Shown one piece after another: positions 36,295 through 48,705 of a stretch of DNA of 64,000 nucleotides (position 1 is the stretch's first letter; the number at the start of each line of letters is the position of its first letter). The translations under genes were made by a program, and so were the position numbers. Under the pieces are notes generated by a model. The model saw nothing but the letters and a program-made list of their open reading frames with translations. It had not been told where the DNA came from and ran no database searches. The stretch is from Torreya grandis (Eukaryota > Streptophyta > Pinopsida > Cupressales > Taxaceae). The DNA is taken from the NCBI GenBank assembly GCA_037957365.1, contig JARHVA010003184.1:890501-954500 (forward strand). Reading direction: 5' to 3'.

Positions 36295-36420
36295 TATTTC
36301 AAACATTTTTCCCACACAAAAAGTCTAAAGGGTTAATTCCTTTAGGCATTTTTCCTACACAAAAATCTTGAAGGGTTAATTCCTTTAGGCATTTTACCCA
36401 CATAAAAAGATCAATTTTTT
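36295..36420 (+). repeat. 43-bp array in the B LTR
   Basis: Units share CACAAAAATCTTGAAGGGTT and AATTCCTTTAGGCATTTT. They are the reverse complement of the A arrays. The core AAAAATCTTGAAGGGT is also the core of the C array. Confidence 0.65.
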
Positions 36421-38104
36421 TTCAATGTTTCATAAAAAATACAAAGTTTAATTGCTTTGATAAAAATGTAGGGCTCATTTTTTTGAGGAAATTGTTTTAG
36501 ACAATTTATCCAAGACAATTGTCTCAACAAAGAAAAGTATGAAAGATATCATACGATTTAGGGAAATTGTTCAAGACAAAATGTCCAAAACAATTGTCCT
36601 AACAAAATTCTTGAAAGAATTGATGTAGACCATAAAAGTCCTAAAGACCAATAGGGAATAACTGATAAACAATTATCCTAACAAAGAACAAAGGGCTAAT
36701 AAAAATAGGAATGTCGAAGACAAAAGGCCCAATGAGTAAAGTCCAAAATAAAAGGCCCAATAAGCAAAGTCATGAAGAAATTTTCTCAAATTGCATAAGT
36801 GTGATTATCTCATGGATTTCATTGACAAACATGCGTATGTCAATTTTAAGCCACAACAAGTAGACATTAGGGTTCAAATATTTTGAGATGGTCACATGAG
36901 CATCAAATTTAAGCCCATGAAGTAGCCTTTTGAGTTTAATTAAAGGTAGATCCAATGGTGTATATTAATTTAGAGTAGGATGATCTAATGGTACATAATC
37001 AAAGATGGATAGTCGAAAGAACCTAGGATAAGCATATGCATGACAAGTGTCAAGCTCATAAGGCATGATTAAAAGGTTTGATCATGTTCCAAATATCCTA
37101 TGGTGTGAGTGATAAGTTGATAGTTTAATAGGGATCAATATCTATCAAGATAGTACCACATGGCATGATATCACCCAAAAAATTGATACTATCCATAGAT
37201 AACCTCATAAAACTCATGGGGTTTACAAGTAGCATGACCTCAAGGCCAAGAATAGGTAGTAGCCAATGAAATTCCATCCCTCAAATCATGATTTGATGGA
37301 ATGTGTCTTCTCATCTAAAAAAGATCCAATGGTGTGATCTGAGATGGAATTTTCAAAGGGCTCAGATTACATGAGGAAGTAAAAAGTGTCCATATTGGAG
37401 CCAATTAATTGACTTAGTCACTCTTCGACCCCATGAATGCCCAGTTAGATCTGATATGGTATGCCGAGTTTTAGTACATGGAAAATTTTAGATTGATTAT
37501 TAAAATTGATGGTTCTTTCATGGATGTGGTAATGATTTGAAGCATAGAAAAAGGTCTAACTACCATTCCAAAGCATGTTTTCCAAATGGCCATGGATAAT
37601 TTTCTATTTTTATCACAACTAGAGCTTTCTAATTACAATCATAATAAGGAAATGGGATTTATTTAGTGTGAAAAAAGGGAAGATTTTTGTCCATAAGTTT
37701 TCATGAATTTAAATTGATTAACAAGAGAGCATCTCTAAATAGTTATGCATGAGGAAAAATTATATTTGGCTCCTCAAATGATTTTCTCCCTCTAGCTGTG
37801 TAGGCAAGCAGTCAAGAGAATACCTTGGTGGTTATATTTGATGACAAAATTTATTTGGGCCTCCAGCATGAAGCTTAGCTTCTAGGCATGATTTAATATA
37901 ATCTTTAGTCAAAATATCAAAGGCTTGTTATATATATTCATCATTCCTTGTAAAGGTAGTTGAAAGAATGATTCTTTTCTTGCAAGTGATTAAGGATCTT
38001 AGGCATGGCAAAGGGCATATTCCAACTGGAAGTATCTTGGTGATCTTGAAGGCTTGTTCTAATTTTTTTTCAAATTACAACCCATAGTCCTAGATTTGAA
38101 AATG

Positions 38105-38112
38105 TATAAATA
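38105..38112 (+). promoter_or_regulatory. TATA box, first copy, B LTR
   Basis: TATAAATA followed by AAGGGCTTCTC, conserved with both A LTRs. Confidence 0.6.
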
Positions 38113-38493
38113 AAGGGCTTCTCAAAATAGTTACGCATGAGGAAAAAGTATATTTGGCTCCTCAAATGATTTTATCCCTCTAGCTATGTAGGCAAGTAGT
38201 CAAGAGCATACCTTGGTGGTTTTATTTGATGACAAAATTTATTTGGGCCTCCAGCATGAAGCTTAGCTTCTAGGCATGATTTAATATAATCTTTAGTCAA
38301 AATATCAAAGGCTTGTTATAAATATTCATCATTCCTTGCAAAGGTAGTTGAAATAATGATTCTTTTCTTGCAAGAGATTAAGGATCTTAGGCATGGCAAA
38401 GGGCATATTCCAACTGGAAGTATCTTGGTGATCTTGAAGGCTTGTTCTATTTTTTTTTTCAAATTACAACCCATAGTCCTAGATTTGAAAATG

Positions 38494-38501
38494 TATAAAT
38501 A
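38494..38501 (+). promoter_or_regulatory. TATA box, second copy, B LTR
   Basis: TATAAATA followed by AAGGGCTTCTCCTCCATTC. This copy keeps the downstream text found in A and is probably the ancestral one. Confidence 0.6.
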
Positions 38502-39751
38502 AAGGGCTTCTCCTCCATTCAAGGGGGTTTAGTTGGCCATTGTGTTGGTCATTGAGTGGGTTGTTATTGGTCTTGGTTTTTCCTAAGTATAGGCTCTTAT
38601 AAATTTTTGGATCATTTTTGTGTGTATTTTATCTATCTTACTAAGGTGATTGTAGCTATAAAGTCAATATCAAGCTTTGAGATCATCTCTCTATGCCTCC
38701 CCTATCCAAAATGGAGTAGATCCACCATGCTTGCCCCCATGGACACATTAATGTATGTAAGTTTTTATTTCAAGTTAAGGGAAAATACTTATGGTTCTTT
38801 ATTATATCCTATTAATGAAATGAAATAATGTGTTTTACAGGTTTTATTGATTGGATATTTATGTTTGTGTTCATTACTAGTTGTCTTTTTGAGCATAAAC
38901 CTTTTAAGGGCACCCTTGGGTTCATGAATTTAGTAGGAGAGAGTATTTGAGATTCTAGTTTAGTGTATGTTTTAGGGTTTTAGGGATCATTTGGGCATTT
39001 ACATTCTATTGGTACCAATGGATGCAAATTTCTCCTTGTAGTTTCCATGGCTTGTATTTTAGTTTTTCCTACATCTTTGCAATAAGTGATGTCATGTATG
39101 TTGAAAGAATCATTGTTGTTTAAAAACCTACAATCACACCACCATGCCCTTCCTCTTTATTATTATTATCAAACTGTCTTACCCTATCCTACCCTAAAAA
39201 TGATACAATCCTTGTTGCATATCATAAGTGTCATTTTCCTACAAATGCATAAGATCTTGCTCATATAACATGTATTTTCATCTTATGGTTTAAATATTAT
39301 CATTGCAATCCTTTTTATTCAACCCTTTATTGTTTAAAATTATTTAGAATAAAGTTTGCATTCACTTTTATATCTATATTCAGTAGCTTGTGTTTAACTT
39401 AGAACATTTGCTCATTCCATGTGACAACCCTTCCCAGGTGGAGTGAGTGAGTTTGGTTATGTTATGGTCAGATTTGTGTTCCCTTGTGTTAATAATCCCC
39501 ATAGAGGTTGAATTAAAAAATCTCTCCATATGAGAAATATACCTATAGGTCTTCTCACCTTGGTTCAGGTAGAGCCAGAAGTAGCAGGGAGCTGACCATA
39601 CCCTTTTTTGGTGCCTCTCAATAATTTTCTATGTCTGGTCCAATCTTGCTGTTGAACCCTTCCCCAGATATAGTGACGTATCAGTGGGTTTTTCATATTT
39701 GTTTTCCATTTTATTCATGTGTGAAAGGTTGAGGATATGAGGTGTACAATT

Positions 39752-40137
39752 GGGATCCAACATGATGTAAGGTATCAGACATGTTGATACTATTTTTTTA
39801 CATAATTAGGTTTAACTATATTGGGTGTGTCAATATCTTATTTGGATAGATTCAAATTGTATTGACAAGATTGTTATAGTTGTAAGTGATAAATATATTT
39901 TTATTAACATATTTATTATTAGATTAATATATTATTATTGTATTATAATTTTATAGGTATAGTCAATACAATTGGATTTATCAAGAAGTAGTTTTACTAT
40001 AATATCAACACTATCTCAATTATGGTTAATATATTTGGGTTGTTATGTATAGAATATATTAGCCTAATCAATATATTTAAACATATTTAAGAACTTATGA
40101 ACTAAATTAAAAATGTTGATACAATCAAAAAGTTTGG
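39752..40137. other. AT-rich segment between 11-bp direct repeats
   Basis: GGTGTACAATT occurs at 39741-39751 and again at 40138-40148. Between them lie about 386 very AT-rich bases with ATGTTGATAC near both ends (39774 and 40113). No open frame or inverted terminal repeat is seen. It could be a small insertion with an 11-bp target duplication, but this is weak. Confidence 0.3.
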
Positions 40138-40148
40138 GGTGTACAATT

Positions 40149-41086
40149 TTTTTCTTGGAAGAGTTATTTGCTTAGGTTTCTATAAAAAATAAAAGATCTA
40201 CTAAAGAATTAAATGAGAATTTTTCAAGGGTGGATTAAAAGGAGGAACATAGACTTTGATTTATTCATCATCCTTTTTTTCTATGAGTCATTTATCATGG
40301 CTCTCAAAATTTAGGATTTAAGGGAAATTTCCCATCCATCCTCTTTTGAAAGGAGGCCCATAGGTTCTCCCCAAGGTTTTTTATTACTTGGTCATGGTGT
40401 ACTGGGTAATACAGTTGATCATTGTGAAAAGTTCCAATTCAAGAGAACTACTAGTTCTATAAGTTTTAATAATATTTTAGTCCTTAAAATATTAGTGTGT
40501 AATGTAAGTTTTATGTTTCACGAATGAGGTTTCTAAGCAAATATAAAAAATAATAAAACATGCATTCAGTTACCTAGACTAAATCAATGCTCTACATTAA
40601 AATGATGAAATATGGCTGATTTTAAATGAGTTTATTCCATTGAATTTAAGGATTCAATAATAAGATAATGAAATGAAATGAAATAGAGCAAGTAATAAAG
40701 ATAGACATGCACAAATAGATTGCATTTAGATTATTTAAACCCTAAATTTAAATGATTAATTAAAAAATGATAAAATAGGGTAAAATAAAAATAAAAAACC
40801 TATAATAATGAAGACAAATATAAATTTATCAATAGGGTGAACTCTAAAAATTAGTTTCTTGACTGATCAACATACACATAATCACAAATAGAGATAATGT
40901 AAGCATCTAAGCAAACCAAAAAATAAAAGAGAAGCCACAACCACCATTTAAATGTGAATTTTGAAAAATAAAATTACACTATATTCTATTTATCACAATT
41001 TTTCATTTTGAAAATTAAATTAAAAGTCCAACACAATTAATAAATAAAAAATCTACCAACAGAACATGGTTAAAAGAGAGGGTTAG
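40149..41086. other. AT-rich stretch with nothing recognised
   Basis: No coding region, LTR match or RNA gene is seen. The text becomes strongly A-rich from 40520 onward. Confidence 0.5.
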
Positions 41087-42305
41087 TGTAATTATGATTC
41101 CTCTAACCCTTATCCTCTTGATGATTACATATTGACTCATCATGAATACTACTAACTACATGAGTTCTATTTTATTCTACCCACATGCTTGGAGAGATTC
41201 CCATTTCATTATGCACCCTTCTAGACCTTCCTCAACTATGTTAGAGTTCCTACACCCTGAAAGACCCTTTCCATACACCTGAGAGACCCTTTAGGAGGAT
41301 GGATGGCCTAGGCCATACGTTTTTGATAAAATTTTATAGCCTAGGCTATAACTCTTCCATAAATCTATTTTTGCATGTTTGTCTTCTTCCAAACAATCAT
41401 AAATGATTCTTTTTTGGGAGATCTGTGCCATGTTTTCATATATGACTCACAATAATTATTTATTACCCATATTATTCAATATTTATTCTCTCTTGACCTT
41501 ATTGAATCTCTCTTGATTCATTTATTGGTGATTTGATCTTATATTATGATAAAGGATTACCTACATAATAGTAAACTAATTTGTTTGCACCATTTCTACT
41601 CCCATCTATTCTTGATTCACTGTGGCTTCTTCCTATCCCCTATGTTTGACATTACACCTAATCTATGCACTAGGATTGGTCTCACACTCCTAATTACTAA
41701 TGATTCACCTTATTTCATTACTTGTGTACATTGGATTAGATAAAGACTCTCCACTACAACTTAGTTTTCCTCTATCTGTGAAGTAATTTGGACTCACGGT
41801 TGGTAGAACATCTTTATTGTGTTTTGATCTTGACTTGAAGGCACCTTGATTTCAAGGTGAAGCTCATTAGTTAGTGTATAGTAGTGTATTTTCTAGGGTT
41901 TAGTATTTTTATTTTATTTTAGCTTGATTTGAACATGTATTAAATTTTTTTTATGAAGTTTATATATTTTTCCTTTGAATATATCTTTTTCTTCAAATTT
42001 GTTCTTCATTTATAGATTTGCATACTTATTAATAGTATTTTTTTCCCTAGTAGTGATTATTTGTTTGAATAAAATAAATTTATTAATTAAATTTTATTAC
42101 TTTATCCCCTTTAAAAATTGTTATTTTTTGGTTATCCTTGATAGAGATATTTGTGTGCTTTGTGTAGTTAATCATACTAACCCTAACCTAGTTTAAAAGT
42201 CTACTTATATCTTAGTATATGCCAAAAAGCCATATATATTCTTTATGTAATTGGTATCCTATAATGAATTTGAGATTAGTATGAGTAAGTAACCTCTTGA
42301 TAAAC
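41087..42305 (+). repeat. 5' LTR of element F
   Basis: It is a direct repeat of 52618-53880: shared blocks include ACATGAGTTCTATTTTATTC, GAGACCCTTTAGGAGGATGG, CATGTTTGTCTTCTTC and GAAGTAATTTGGACTC. The start TGTAATTATGATT matches TATAATTGTGATT of the other copy. Confidence 0.8.
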
Positions 42306-42990
42306 CCTAGTATCTCTATTTAGATTCTTGGAGATACATTTTAGCATGCTTGATGGGAAATTTTAAAATGTTTCACATTAGTTATAACTTATTTAAAGAT
42401 CTCTTAGACAATTTACCACTAATAGCTATAAGGATTTGATTTTAGATATGTTTTGTCTCCCTCTTTGGTTGTTTGAACTTACTTTGGTTTTGTGTCCTCC
42501 TCCCCACTGGGCCTTTGATAGTTTACCTTCTTAGTTTCTCTTGCTTTAATATGTCCATGGATGGCCTCCCACTTCTAGGACATTATTCCCAGTGTATTCA
42601 TGGTATTATCCTTAAGCTTACTCATGAGAAAGATAAAGATACAATATAATGACATAGAAATCCTAGGATCCAAGATTCAACTCTACCCTAGCCTAATGGC
42701 TAAGACTCACTAATGTACCATAGGTAATAATATTGACAAGTGTAAAATCCATGTGCTTGCTCACCTTTTTAGCACTCTAAGATTTTCTTATTTGAGGATG
42801 CTTTCTATTAGCTTTAGACTACTTTCCAATCACCTATGAAGGGTGAATATGACTCCCATATATGATTGAGGACTGATGAGTTATACACAATCATTAGTGA
42901 TTTTATAAGGTGGCTTCATGTGAATGAAGAATAACATTATTCTTGTAGGAGTAGGTGGTGTGATTCCTCTAGAGATAGAGATAACACCCT
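42306..42990 (+). other. Leader of element F
   Basis: This lies between the 5' LTR and the first gag-like text. No primer site could be recognised with confidence and no coding signal is clear. Confidence 0.35.
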
Positions 42991-44640
42991 TTCAGGTTTA
43001 GGTCCCTCAACTAGTTCTTATATGATCCCCCCACATATTTATTGGTGGCAAAATCTAGGAAGATAACCCTATTATATCCATGTTTAGAGACATAGGCATC
43101 TCAAGTCGACTTGTCATCCAACTCCTATGGAGCCTTCCTAATCTCCTAGTCCTTATTTAGGGTTTTAGATGAGTGCACTAATTTTTAATGCCATTTATAG
43201 AGTAGGAATGTATGGGATGCCTATCTATAACATAAATACCCTCATGTGGACCCTTTTATTATCATGTGTGGAAAAAACCATGGGGATTTATGTCATCATG
43301 ACTTCTCCCTCATACATGTTGCATCATCTTATCATCATCATCATGTGGTAGAATAGCTTTCTCAAGGTCACTCACCTCTACATGTTTGGGAAGATCCTTT
43401 TCATGTACATCTCCCACCTTGAGTCCCACCATATGATGAATTCTTACATTCTCAAGGTGATGGTGATCCATACTTTAGTGGGAAGCATCATTACCCATAA
43501 GATCCTCCTTATGAAACTCATCACCAACCCATTATCAATCATGCCTATGAGGGTCTTTATAGGAACCCTCTAGCCCATTACGTGTGTGTTTTTTCTCTCC
43601 CTACTCTAATCCATGAACTACCTAAGTTTAATGGGACTCAAGAAGCTAGACCACAAGTATATCATGATGTTTATGATGGTATGTATGGATTGGGAATAGG
43701 ATGAAGGAATAATGTTAAATATCTTTGCTCATTCCCTATGAGCTAAATCTCTAGTTTGGTTTTAGAATCTACTACCAATTATATTTTTAGCTTTCAAATC
43801 CTTCTAGATGACTTCCTCCAATATTTTGATATCTCTAAACCATTCAACCTTAGAATCTAACCACTAAATTCCATGACTCAGGCCAAGGGTGAGTTTAACT
43901 TTTAATTCTTATGTACTTGTTGTTTAACCATCCATACATGTAGGATAAGGTTCTTAACTAATTAACTCTATGACATGCTTACATGAGCATTAAGGTAGGA
44001 GGTTCACCTTGAGGTCCTCAAGCATGAACCCATGTCTTATGATTAATATATTAAAAAGTGTCTTAAGATCAAGGTCTTTGATTTACATGTAGGCATTCAT
44101 CCTATGCTAACTCAAAATTCAGATTTTTTGTGTGATCATAATTATGATGCAATTGGTGATGGTGTCACTAATTCTCTTTTACATATGGAAACAAAGGATG
44201 GATATGAAGTTAATGCTATAATTAAGAGGCCAACTAAAAATAAATCCCCTAAAAAGAGTGCATGAGAAAAATGGATAATATATCCCTATGATGCTTCCAA
44301 GTTTTACAAGTTTCACCAAATGAAGGTCCATTCTAATAAGGAGTGTGTTGCCCAAGAATTTGATTCCAAGATATAATCCAATCCTCAAATCTCTCTAATT
44401 TTAGAAACAAACTACAAAATTAATGTGTTTAAGAAGCATCTTCTTAACCATTATAAGGAAAATAAGATAGGGAAGAAGAAGAATAAATCAAAGGCTAAGG
44501 CCCATCATTCTCCTCACTCTTCTTCCTCTTATTCAATTAACCTAAAAGGGAAGCCTAAGTTTGAGAGTATTAAGGTCATTTATATTATTGAGATAACCTC
44601 TATTGGGTATGAGTGTTTCATAAACATGCACTCATGTTGA
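42991..44640 (+). pseudogene. Gag relic of element F
   Basis: A Pro/His/Tyr-rich stretch (near 43420-43560) leads to LPKFNGTQEARPQVYHDVYD (43619-43678), the start of a gag core. The later part reads YKFHQMKVHSNKECVAQEF near 44310-44370. This is a degenerate C-x-x-H...H...C zinc-knuckle-like element typical of Tat-lineage gag, with the first Cys lost. It is followed by a basic region, KENKIGKKKNKSKAKAHHS, at 44455-44511. Several frameshifts and TAA/TAG stops are present. The product would be the particle and RNA-binding protein. Confidence 0.7.
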
Positions 44641-44979
44641 GAAACCAACCCCATTAGAGAGAATAGTGGTGTATGACATATATCCTCAGCCATAAGGATG
44701 GGATACCCCAAATTCAAATTTGAATTTCAAAATAATATACCTCCCCAAGATAAACAACATATTTATTATATTATAGAAGAGGTTTAATCCCTTTTTGCTA
44801 GGATATCTATTTTGGAACTTCTTCACCTTTTCCCTAAGAAAAGGGGACTCATATTTGATGAGTTGGGTTATCTTGATAATGTCCACTATGGGATGATGTT
44901 GGGTTTTATCCAACTCCAAAATTATTGATCACCCTCATCCTCATATGTTATTATTTAACCCCACCTCATTACTAGATGT

Positions 44980-45360
44980 TTCTGTTATTGTAAAGAGGGA
45001 TAGGTTCCCACTCTACAATGAGACCTTAGTTGACAATTAATACATCAATATATGCATCATTGATGAGGGATATAAATTAAACATCATGCCTTTCTAGGTG
45101 TTTAATGAGTTGGGAATTAAACATAAGAAGAATTATGATTCTCACCAAAACTATCTTTGTTTCAACAATGATACATTTGCACTAATGGGAAACATGAAAA
45201 TTTTGCTAAATTATAAACCTAAGATAGTTAGGATTGATTTTTGTGTGTTAGAGTTAGGTTTTTCATACAACATGATTCTTTTCCATCCTTATATTTATAT
45301 CATGAAATATGTTGTGTCATTGATGTTTTATGTGGTTTAATTTGTGCCTAAAGGTAAGTT
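44980..45360 (+). pseudogene. Protease relic of element F
   Basis: ETLVDN near 45024-45042, followed by a TAA, marks the active-site region. It continues EGYKLNIMPF, a TAG, VFNELGIKHKKN and, in the open stretch 45098-45340, IVRIDFCVLELGFSYNMILFHPYIY, which has the layout of the second half of a Tat/Athila protease, ending at the LLGRPWI-like position. Stops break the N-terminal half. Confidence 0.7.
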
Positions 45361-46200
45361 TTACACCTTGGAGGCTGACGTAGATCCCTAAAATATTATA
45401 TATGACAATAAAAAACCCTCTAATGAGGCTTTGTATATCTCCTCATGGGTACCTATAGTTTCACCCAAGGATTCCACCTCTAAATATTATTTTCTCAAGG
45501 ATGAATGATTTGATCCTAATGAGTATTGGTCAATGTTCAGTCCTCCTGCACCTATTACATGCTTTCTATTTCCTCCTTATAATTATATGCGTCAAGTAAA
45601 CTCTTTAATATTAAGAGACCTATTACAAGACATCTCCCATTTTCCTCCCCCTTCATCACAATTATCCCATTATTACATTATATATTTTATCCATGTTAAA
45701 ACATGGAACCTATTCAAGGAAAGGAAGGTGTACAAGAATCTCATGGAGGCTTATTATAAGAATCACAACCCTCTCACCCATCTAGGTCTTGATATCTATC
45801 TCTGATGATGGACCTACACCTAGTATCCCCATAGTTCATGTCATGGTTATTGAGCCTGAGGAGTTGGACTAATAATTCACTCCTACTCTTAAATGCTTCC
45901 AAGAAGGAAATTATATAGACTTGGAAGGGTCTGTAGATGTCAACCTCAACACATCTATTAGGTTAAATATCATTAAGATAAATTTTATCCTTTTTAGAGG
46001 AATGATAAGTTTTAATTAAATTTTTACATGAGTTTTTGGATGTATTCTCTTGAAAATACACTAAAATTAATGGTATGGACCCCAATGTCATTATCCATAA
46101 TCTTGTTATATATGATGGGGCCCATCTCGTTCATCAAAAATAAAGACTGATGGTAGTTAAAGTTTCCTAATTAGTCAAAGCATAGATCAAAAATCTCATT
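45361..46200 (+). pseudogene. Spacer between protease and RT of element F
   Basis: The open part 45533-45805 is Pro/Ser-rich, then KERKVYKNLMEAYYKNHNP. It ends in a segment near 46030-46110 with VFGCIL, KYTKINGMDPNVIIHNLV, which corresponds to the FAWSY-DLxG-DP linker before RT. No RNase H motif is found here, unlike in D. Confidence 0.5.
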
Positions 46201-46920
46201 CAGGTTAGCTTTAAAAGTCATTAAATATATGCAATGGGTTGTTAACATTGTCCCTATTCTTAAGAAGAATGGGGTAATTTGTATCTATGTTTACTTCCAT
46301 GATCTCAATTTGGCTTGCCCTAAGTAAAATTTTTGCACTCCTCTAATTGACCAAATTGTAGATTCCATGCCTAGTTTTGAGGTAATGTCTCTCATGAATG
46401 GATTCTAGAGGTACAATGAAATATGTATTGTGCTTGAAGACTAGCACAAGATGATGTTTACTACCCTTTGGGGTACCTTATATTATGCCATCATGCATTT
46501 CAATCTGAATAAGGTTGGAGATACATATCAATATGTCATTACCCACATCCTTCATGACCTCATCCATAATATCATGAAATGTTATTTCGATGACCTCCTT
46601 GGAAAATACCATAAGTGGGAGGAATATATGCACAACCTTAGAATCATCTTTGAGTGTTTCAGGGAGTATCACATCAACTTCCACCTTGAAAAATGAATTT
46701 TTGTTATTTCTAATATAAAGCTTCTTATCTCCCTTATTTCATAGTGTGGCATTAAAGTGGATCCTAAAAATATAAAAGTGATCCTTGAAATATCCCCCAA
46801 CCCATGCAACTTGGTATAATTGTAGTATTTCCTTGAAAGGTTCAACTTTCTTAGACATTTCCTCAAAGAGTATGCACAAAATTCCATAAGCCTCATGCAT
46901 CTATTGTATAAGAATTTTAT
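46201..46920 (+). pseudogene. Reverse transcriptase relic of element F
   Basis: WVVNIVPILKKNGVICIYVY, then FHDLNLACPK, opens the fingers/palm. FEVMSLMNGF and KMMFTTLWGTLYYAIMHFN follow. The catalytic box is intact as CYFDDLLGKYHKWEEYMHNL, with tat-ttc-gat-gac at 46583-46594. FREYHINFHLEK ends the open stretch 46451-46696. The thumb continues GIKVDPKNIKVILEI to about 46900. Stops interrupt the domain on both sides of the box. Confidence 0.85.
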
Positions 46921-47340
46921 TTTTTTGGCCCCTAATATTTACGTGGATTTTTAGGAGCTAAAGTATATGTTTCAAAACCTTCCCATCCTAATGTCACCCA
47001 TTGAGGGTCACAAATTCATCTTGTACACCTCTATTACTAATCTTTCCATTGGGGGCATGTTATGTCAAAATAATGACAATGGTAGAGAGAGTGGTTTACT
47101 AAATATCTTGTACACTAGTTTTCCTTGAGCTCAAATACACTAACATGGAGAGGAAATGACTTTCCCTTGTATTTGTGACAAATAAGTTACAATATTACAT
47201 GTTGGGTTAGACCACCAATGTAATGGTCTAGTCTTATCTACTTTGTTACTCAATAAGGCATACCTAAAAGGTAAGACCACAAGGTGTATCTTGCTTCTCT
47301 AAGAGTTTAACCTTTGCATCATCAAAAAAAATTATAATAA
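46921..47340 (+). pseudogene. RNase H relic of element F
   Basis: GHKFILYTSITNLSIGGMLCQNN (near 47008-47080) covers the first active-site strand (YxS..LSIGGML), with Asp lost. NILYTSF and QIH follow, then AYLKGKTTRCILLLXEFNLCII at 47260-47325, the tether. It is broken by TGA and TAG codons. Confidence 0.7.
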
Positions 47341-48705
47341 GGTATTAGTAGTATTTTAGCAACTTTTTGAGTCCCCATTACCTAACCCTAGTAGAGAGAT
47401 GGTGAACAATGCCTTTCCCAATGAGATGGTCTACTTGATAGATTGAATGGAAGTTTTTAATTATGATTGGTTTTAAGACATCACTCATTACCTCAAGAAC
47501 TAATTTTAACTTGATGCTCCTTCACATGAGTGCTATCATATCCACAAACTAGACACTCACTACATCATTGTGGGTAGATTTTTAATTCAGAGAGGTCTCG
47601 ATGGTGTCTTGATATTGTGAATCACCCTAGAATAAACCTCTCTAACTATAAAGGAGTCTCGTGGAAGTACCTATAGTGGCCACTTATGAGGTAAAACCAC
47701 TACCCAAAATATTATTAATATGGGCTACTACTAGCCCATTTTTGTTAAGGATGCCATTTTATATGCCAAGGTGTGAAAACTTTGATAATTAACTAAGGAT
47801 GCTATTAATTCCCTCGTTAACATTTTTCATTTTGATTCAACCCCTTGGCTATTATCAATTTAGGAACTTGCATTTTTTAGTGAGTTCAAACCCACTTTGT
47901 TTGATGGACACTATTGGTTCATCATAGATGTTTATTACTTCATAAAGTGGGTTGAGGCCATGTACCTTTGGGAATGAGTAGGAATAATGTTTCCAATTTT
48001 ATCTTGAATTAGATCATTTTTAGGTTTACGGTTCCTAATGTAATCATGGTTGATAATGGTTTGGATTTTCAAATCCATAAGATGGATGAATTATCTAAAC
48101 ATTTTAGATTAAAGATTTGTTTATCCTTTACTTATTACCTATAGGGTAATGGGCATGAAAAATATTCCAACAAGATTTTGAAAAAGATTCTCTTTTGAAT
48201 AATTTTAGAGTCTAGGCATGACTAGAATCCCATTCTCTATCTTTCCCTTTGGGATGGACTAGTTTCCATATAACTATGAGGGAAAATATATATGTGGTCA
48301 TATACAGGTCTAAGGCTATTATCCATTTATATATCTTAATCCCCTCACTATATATTAATACATTTGGGTCACTTACCGATGATAAGGAATTCACCACTTA
48401 TTTCATTGAGCTTGAGTAGTTGGATGAGTGTCACGTTAATTACTTTAAGCATAAACATGCTTATCTGGAGCACTAACATTGGTAGTTTAAGAAATTGGTA
48501 TGGTTATGTCCCTTCCAAATAGGTGATACAATACTCATTTTTAATAAGGATTACCACAATAAAGGAAAGATAGCTCATAAGTGGTTTGGTCCCTTTGTGA
48601 TTACCATCTTATTGGAGAATGTTGCTTATAGTCTCTACACTCTCAAGGGTGAATCCCTATGGCACCTAATTAATGGGTTACACCTCAATTTATTTAACAT
48701 CTAAG
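47341..48705 (+). pseudogene. Integrase relic of element F
   Basis: LIQRGLDGVLIL (near 47582-47617) precedes the zinc domain. The core reads HYWFIIDVYYFIKWVEAMYL (47910-47969, first Asp present), then NVIMVDNGLDFQIHKMDEL (near 48037-48093, second Asp), then GNGHEKYSNKILKKI with the Glu position in GHEK. The C-terminal part at 48495-48704 reads IAHKWFGPFVITILLENVAY, the GPF-type motif, and ends HLINGLHLNLFNI. Frameshifts separate the pieces. Confidence 0.85.

Larger units (their letters stand above)
37735..38512 (+). repeat. Recent 389-bp tandem duplication in the B LTR
   Basis: Two copies, 37735-38121 and 38122-38512, differ at only a handful of sites by eye, far less than any LTR pair in the window. 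Each copy ends with the TATA box and GGGCTTCTC, so the core promoter is duplicated. Neither A LTR has the second copy. Confidence 0.9.
33476..39763 (+). mobile_element. Element B: plus-strand, 5'-truncated copy of the A family
   Basis: The internal part (33476-35982) matches the A internal region in reverse, beginning about 210 bases after the A primer site. The 3' LTR follows. There is no 5' LTR and no RT or integrase. B and A independently show that this family carries gag plus a short pol-linker only. Confidence 0.8.
35983..39763 (+). repeat. 3' LTR of element B
   Basis: It starts TGTTAGTGTCCAAAAT. It is the inverted counterpart of 2347-4898 and 29800-32680. It is longer than the A LTR because of a 389-bp tandem duplication. 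Homology to the A LTR fades at about 39751-39763, short of the full LTR end, so the end is missing or replaced. It holds a 43-bp array at 36295-36420. Confidence 0.75.

Noticed and set aside
39764..39785. AGGTATCAGAC as an initiator-tRNA primer site
   Set aside because: It resembles TGGTATCAGAGC but has no LTR end before it and no coding region after it.
41546..42196. Leu/Ile/Phe-rich open frames in the F 5' LTR that look like membrane proteins
   Set aside because: Hydrophobic composition is expected from T-rich DNA. They lie in the LTR and the copy in the 3' LTR differs in its breaks.
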